DNA of 64,000 nucleotides from NCBI GenBank assembly GCA_050874665.1, contig JBNMLC010000012.1, positions 1 to 64,000 of the forward strand. Reading direction: 5' to 3'. Under the pieces are notes generated by a model. The model saw nothing but the letters and a program-made list of their open reading frames with translations. It did no database searches and had not been told where the DNA came from. The DNA is from RUG11237 sp050874665. Lineage in GTDB: Bacteria; Bacillota; Clostridia; Lachnospirales; Lachnospiraceae. The position numbers and the translations under genes were made by a program. Each line of letters starts with the position of its first letter. Positions within the stretch are counted from its first letter, which is position 1. This document shows, one piece after another, positions 61,413 to 64,000 of this stretch.

Positions 61413-61664
61413 TCATTTATTGTCTATTTTACCTTGTAACGTTTCGTCTTTCAAGTCCGTTTCGTCTTCTCTCCATTCTAAAATATCACCCGGTTGACAC
61501 TGAAGTGCCTTACAAATTTTATTGAGCGTATCTACCTTAATTGCCTTCGCCTTGCCATTTTTTAGAATAGAAATATTTGCCATCGTAATTCCCACTCTTT
61601 CCGACAATTCTGTTACACTCATTTTTCTTTTCGCGAGCATCACATCTATATTAATAATGATCAT
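61413..61664 (-). CDS. XRE-family small HTH regulator
   Basis: An 83-residue regulator; start MIIINIDVM after GGAGG. The HTH core reads VGITMANISILKNGKAKAI with the typical ALQCQPGDILEW end of YozG-like regulators. The start overlaps the stop of the DUF2975 gene, so regulator and membrane partner are translated together. Confidence 0.85.
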   Translation of the reverse strand: MIIINIDVMLAKRKMSVTELSERVGITMANISILKNGKAKAIKVDTLNKICKALQCQPGDILEWREDETDLKDETLQGKIDNK

Positions 61665-61675
61665 TTCCGCCTCCA

Positions 61676-62155
61676 CTATATTGTCAATTCATTTTCTTCC
61701 TGCATACGTGCTGCCTTGTATACTAAATGAGAGATTAATGCTGCCGCCACAGAAACAGCAATTCCGATGAATACCACAAGGCAGGTTAAAAACAAAATAC
61801 CAAGTCTGCTAAATCCCAGTATGAGATAGAAAAGACTCCCTGCAAAAATAAATGCTGAATCTGCCAACGCCAGTATGGAAACTAATTTTAAATATTTTGC
61901 ATTTTTCTCGCTAAAGGAGTGATCTGCACCAATTTCTCCCGCCACTTTCCAGCCTAGAACTAATACTGCAAAGCAAGGCAAGGCCGTAATCCACAATAAG
62001 AATAACCAGGGCAGAAAGCCATGCTCTAACTCCAGACCTTCTTCGATGACTTCTTTTCCCCAAAAGGGAAGTACATAAAAGCATAAGATGACCCCACAAA
62101 TAAATACCCCTATAATGATACCTTTCAGCCATTTTGCCAGACTTTCCTGTTTCAT
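61676..62155 (-). CDS. DUF2975 membrane protein
   Basis: A 159-residue four-helix protein; the start MKQESLAK is preferred by family similarity, though an in-frame ATG ten codons earlier is possible. Pairs of DUF2975 with a small XRE regulator, as here, are common in Firmicutes; no mechanism is known. Confidence 0.8.
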   Translation of the reverse strand: MKQESLAKWLKGIIIGVFICGVILCFYVLPFWGKEVIEEGLELEHGFLPWLFLLWITALPCFAVLVLGWKVAGEIGADHSFSEKNAKYLKLVSILALADSAFIFAGSLFYLILGFSRLGILFLTCLVVFIGIAVSVAAALISHLVYKAARMQEENELTI

Positions 62156-62219
62156 TTTCCACACCATACCCTTCTTTTCTTTCATTTATTCGCTTTTTTC
62201 AATGTAATGTTGTTATATA

Positions 62220-63755
62220 TTATTGCGTCTTTTTTACTGCACGTCCAGCAAGATATACAGACATATTAAATCTTCGCAGGTTCATTTTTTCATATTGATT
62301 TTCAATACTTGTCTTATATTCCTGTTTTACCTCTTCATAAAAATCATCCTTGTTCTTTGGAACATATGAATACAGCACAGGTGCTGCATCTATGGATAAA
62401 TCTCTCTTTAATTCATACCATTCATAACTGTTCATATCCTGCCATACTGTAGTATTATAGTATGCCACCCAATAATCAGGCTTTGCAAAAGAAAACACAA
62501 GATAAAAAGCAATTGCTGTAAGTACTGTATACTTCAACAATTTTATTTTCTTTGCATACATTGCTGCAAGCAAAAAAGCAAACACAACTGCAAGCTCTAC
62601 TAAAAAGTACAATACCACAATTCTAAGAAAAGTCAAATGATAAGCTTTTACATATAGCAGCATGCGATAAAACGAGGAGCATATCATAACATAAGTACAT
62701 GCCGAAATTAACACTAACAGTCTGCGTAAAATTTTGCTTTCTTTAAATCTGTATGTTCCCACTAACACCATAATATAATTTATTACACTCACAAACAATA
62801 ACTGGAAAAATCCCTGCCTTGCATATTCCGCATAAGTAAACTCTCTTGGCAGCTTCCATATTCCTCCCAGGAAAAGATAACGTATCTGTACAACACAAAA
62901 CATAAGATAAACGATCAATACCATAGCACTTGCTGTAATTGCTATGACAGGCTCTTGCTTTTTTTCTTGTCTTGGCATCTGACATAAAGAAATTTTTGTT
63001 CCACTATAGGCTAATCCGTAAAATCCGCAGAAAGCAATCATAAACATAAGAAATATATGAATTCCCGCTCCAAACCATTCTAGGTGCAGTATGCGTTTAA
63101 ACATGGAGGCAAACATATCATCAGCACTAAGTAACAACGGCAAAACCACGCAAAGCAATGGCAAACCACAAGCTACACCAATTATGATATATTTTACATT
63201 ATTTCTCTTTTCCTGTGTGCTGTCCCTCCAATACTTTAAATGTATCAGACATTGTACAAAAGACACCACCGTCTGAGCACCTAAAACAATAACATAGCGA
63301 CACCACTGCATTATATCTTTTTCTTCCATATCAATATATGATATGATAACAAATATACCCATTGCCCCAAATATGAAAAAATGATTTAGTGCCTGAATCT
63401 GCCATTTTTCCGTAAATGCACTAGATAAAGCAGCTAAAAACATGACAATTCCACATACATAATTTCCTGCCTTCATAGGAATCTCCAGCTTTTCCAAAAC
63501 AAGCTTCATGCCTGCCAAATATGCCAAAACACATATTGCATAAGTATAGCTTTCCACATTATCATACATGCATATTACAAAAATAATGGCAAATAAAATA
63601 CTAATACCTGTAATCTGCTGATATTTTGACCGCCAAAGCTCTGCCTTTGCACTATCTTCCTCTCTTAAAAATTCTACTTTGAATACCCTGCAAATACAAA
63701 TCATTGCCAGAATTATAAGTGCTATAAATATTGTAAGCATCAATAACACTATCAT
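62220..63755 (-). CDS. DUF4173 polytopic membrane protein
   Basis: A 511-residue protein with about 12 hydrophobic helices and a C-terminal soluble segment (DINSYEWYELKRDLS-type tail). It matches the DUF4153/DUF4173 pattern of Firmicute membrane proteins of unknown role. AGGAGG lies 8 bp upstream of the chosen ATG. Adjacent to DUF2975/XRE. Confidence 0.75.
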   Translation of the reverse strand: MIVLLMLTIFIALIILAMICICRVFKVEFLREEDSAKAELWRSKYQQITGISILFAIIFVICMYDNVESYTYAICVLAYLAGMKLVLEKLEIPMKAGNYVCGIVMFLAALSSAFTEKWQIQALNHFFIFGAMGIFVIISYIDMEEKDIMQWCRYVIVLGAQTVVSFVQCLIHLKYWRDSTQEKRNNVKYIIIGVACGLPLLCVVLPLLLSADDMFASMFKRILHLEWFGAGIHIFLMFMIAFCGFYGLAYSGTKISLCQMPRQEKKQEPVIAITASAMVLIVYLMFCVVQIRYLFLGGIWKLPREFTYAEYARQGFFQLLFVSVINYIMVLVGTYRFKESKILRRLLVLISACTYVMICSSFYRMLLYVKAYHLTFLRIVVLYFLVELAVVFAFLLAAMYAKKIKLLKYTVLTAIAFYLVFSFAKPDYWVAYYNTTVWQDMNSYEWYELKRDLSIDAAPVLYSYVPKNKDDFYEEVKQEYKTSIENQYEKMNLRRFNMSVYLAGRAVKKTQ

Positions 63756-63939
63756 CACAAATTCCTCCTTCCTTTTCTGTTCTTAGAGTATCACAGCAAT
63801 TCAAAAATTGCAATATATTTTTATTGATTTACGATAAATTTTATCTGTGTTGTTATATATTACTTTATTTTTCTTGACATTTCACACAAACTTATGCACA
63901 ATAAAATTATTGAAATAAAAAAGGGGAGGAGGGGCGAAA

Positions 63940-64000
63940 ATGGCATACAATTATGAAGAAGAATTATTCAAAGCAACTATGCAGGAAGTAGAAGACCGCA
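63940..64000 (+). CDS. Start of a plus-strand gene cut by right edge
   Basis: ATG at 63940 follows AGGAGGGG. The first 20 codons read MAYNYEEELFKATMQEVEDR, an acidic start. A TTGACA at about 63874 lies ahead, with a weak -10. The rest is outside the window, so it cannot be identified. Confidence 0.55.
   Translation, partial: MAYNYEEELFKATMQEVEDR

Overview
The window reads as one contiguous chromosomal segment of a low-GC, Gram-positive anaerobe of the class Clostridia. Gene content and protein character fit a motile, spore-related member of the Lachnospiraceae (Roseburia/Butyrivibrio-like). Supporting genes are a DUF3794+LysM spore-coat type protein, CheW, a methyl-accepting chemotaxis protein, PilZ, a YjfB-like motility peptide, an acyl-ACP thioesterase, Rrf2/IscR and a CIRCE-controlled hrcA-grpE-dnaK-dnaJ operon. 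This placement is inference from gene families, since there is no rRNA in the window. Most genes lie on the minus strand; the plus-strand islands are plsC, yjfB, a methyltransferase, a PadR cluster and a gene cut by the right edge.

Region by region: 0-2.4 kb is a decayed accessory segment with a frameshifted membrane-protein gene, a micro-ORF/membrane-protein operon, an IS3-type transposase remnant and a fold-back inverted repeat. 2.4-8 kb holds the DUF3794/LysM protein, a PrcB-like lipoprotein, plsC and ddl-murF (peptidoglycan precursors). 8-11.5 kb is a MacAB-like efflux operon with an operator-like promoter. 11.7-15.2 kb is an unusual cluster of alpha/beta hydrolase, divergent ketoacyl-synthase III and 6-TM chemoreceptor. 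15.5-20.4 kb is the class I heat-shock operon. 20.6-25.2 kb is a lantibiotic-immunity-type ABC transporter with its two-component system, ending in a decayed acetyltransferase. 25.3-28.8 kb has a BspA-type leucine-rich-repeat protein, PilZ and an ECF sigma/RsiV-like anti-sigma pair.

28.9-31 kb is glnB-amt with two attenuator-like leaders. 31-36.5 kb has tex, DUF2752, DUF4190, hom plus an ACT regulator, and a lipoprotein. 36.9-41.9 kb holds cheW, prfB (with the programmed +1 frameshift), secA and hpf. 42-47.4 kb is ctpA, an EnvC-like M23 peptidase, ftsX and ftsE (division and cell-wall hydrolysis) followed by a CdaR/PucR-type regulator. 47.6-51.5 kb has yjfB, ridA, a CvfB-like S1 protein, acyl-ACP thioesterase, tRNA-Gln(CUG) and an rRNA-type methyltransferase. 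51.5-58.4 kb runs from a coiled-coil protein through cyclophilin, a MraY paralogue, a secreted transglutaminase-like protein and a MATE exporter to an IscR-like Rrf2 regulator. 58.4-60.3 kb is a small accessory island: divergent promoters, a probable short terminated RNA, and a DUF1700-like/secreted-protein/PadR trio. 60.3-64 kb holds a HAD hydrolase, small conserved proteins, an XRE regulator with DUF2975, and a DUF4173 membrane protein.

The main themes are envelope construction and remodelling (murF, ddl, mraY paralogue, ctpA, EnvC-like, ftsEX, RsiV), export and drug defence (SecA, MacAB, lantibiotic ABC, MATE), nitrogen control (glnB-amt) and taxis. The places most likely to hold something undescribed are the micro-ORF operon near 1.5 kb, the chemoreceptor/KAS III/hydrolase cluster, the 58.4-60.3 kb island and a dispersed family of long hairpins with a shared tail.
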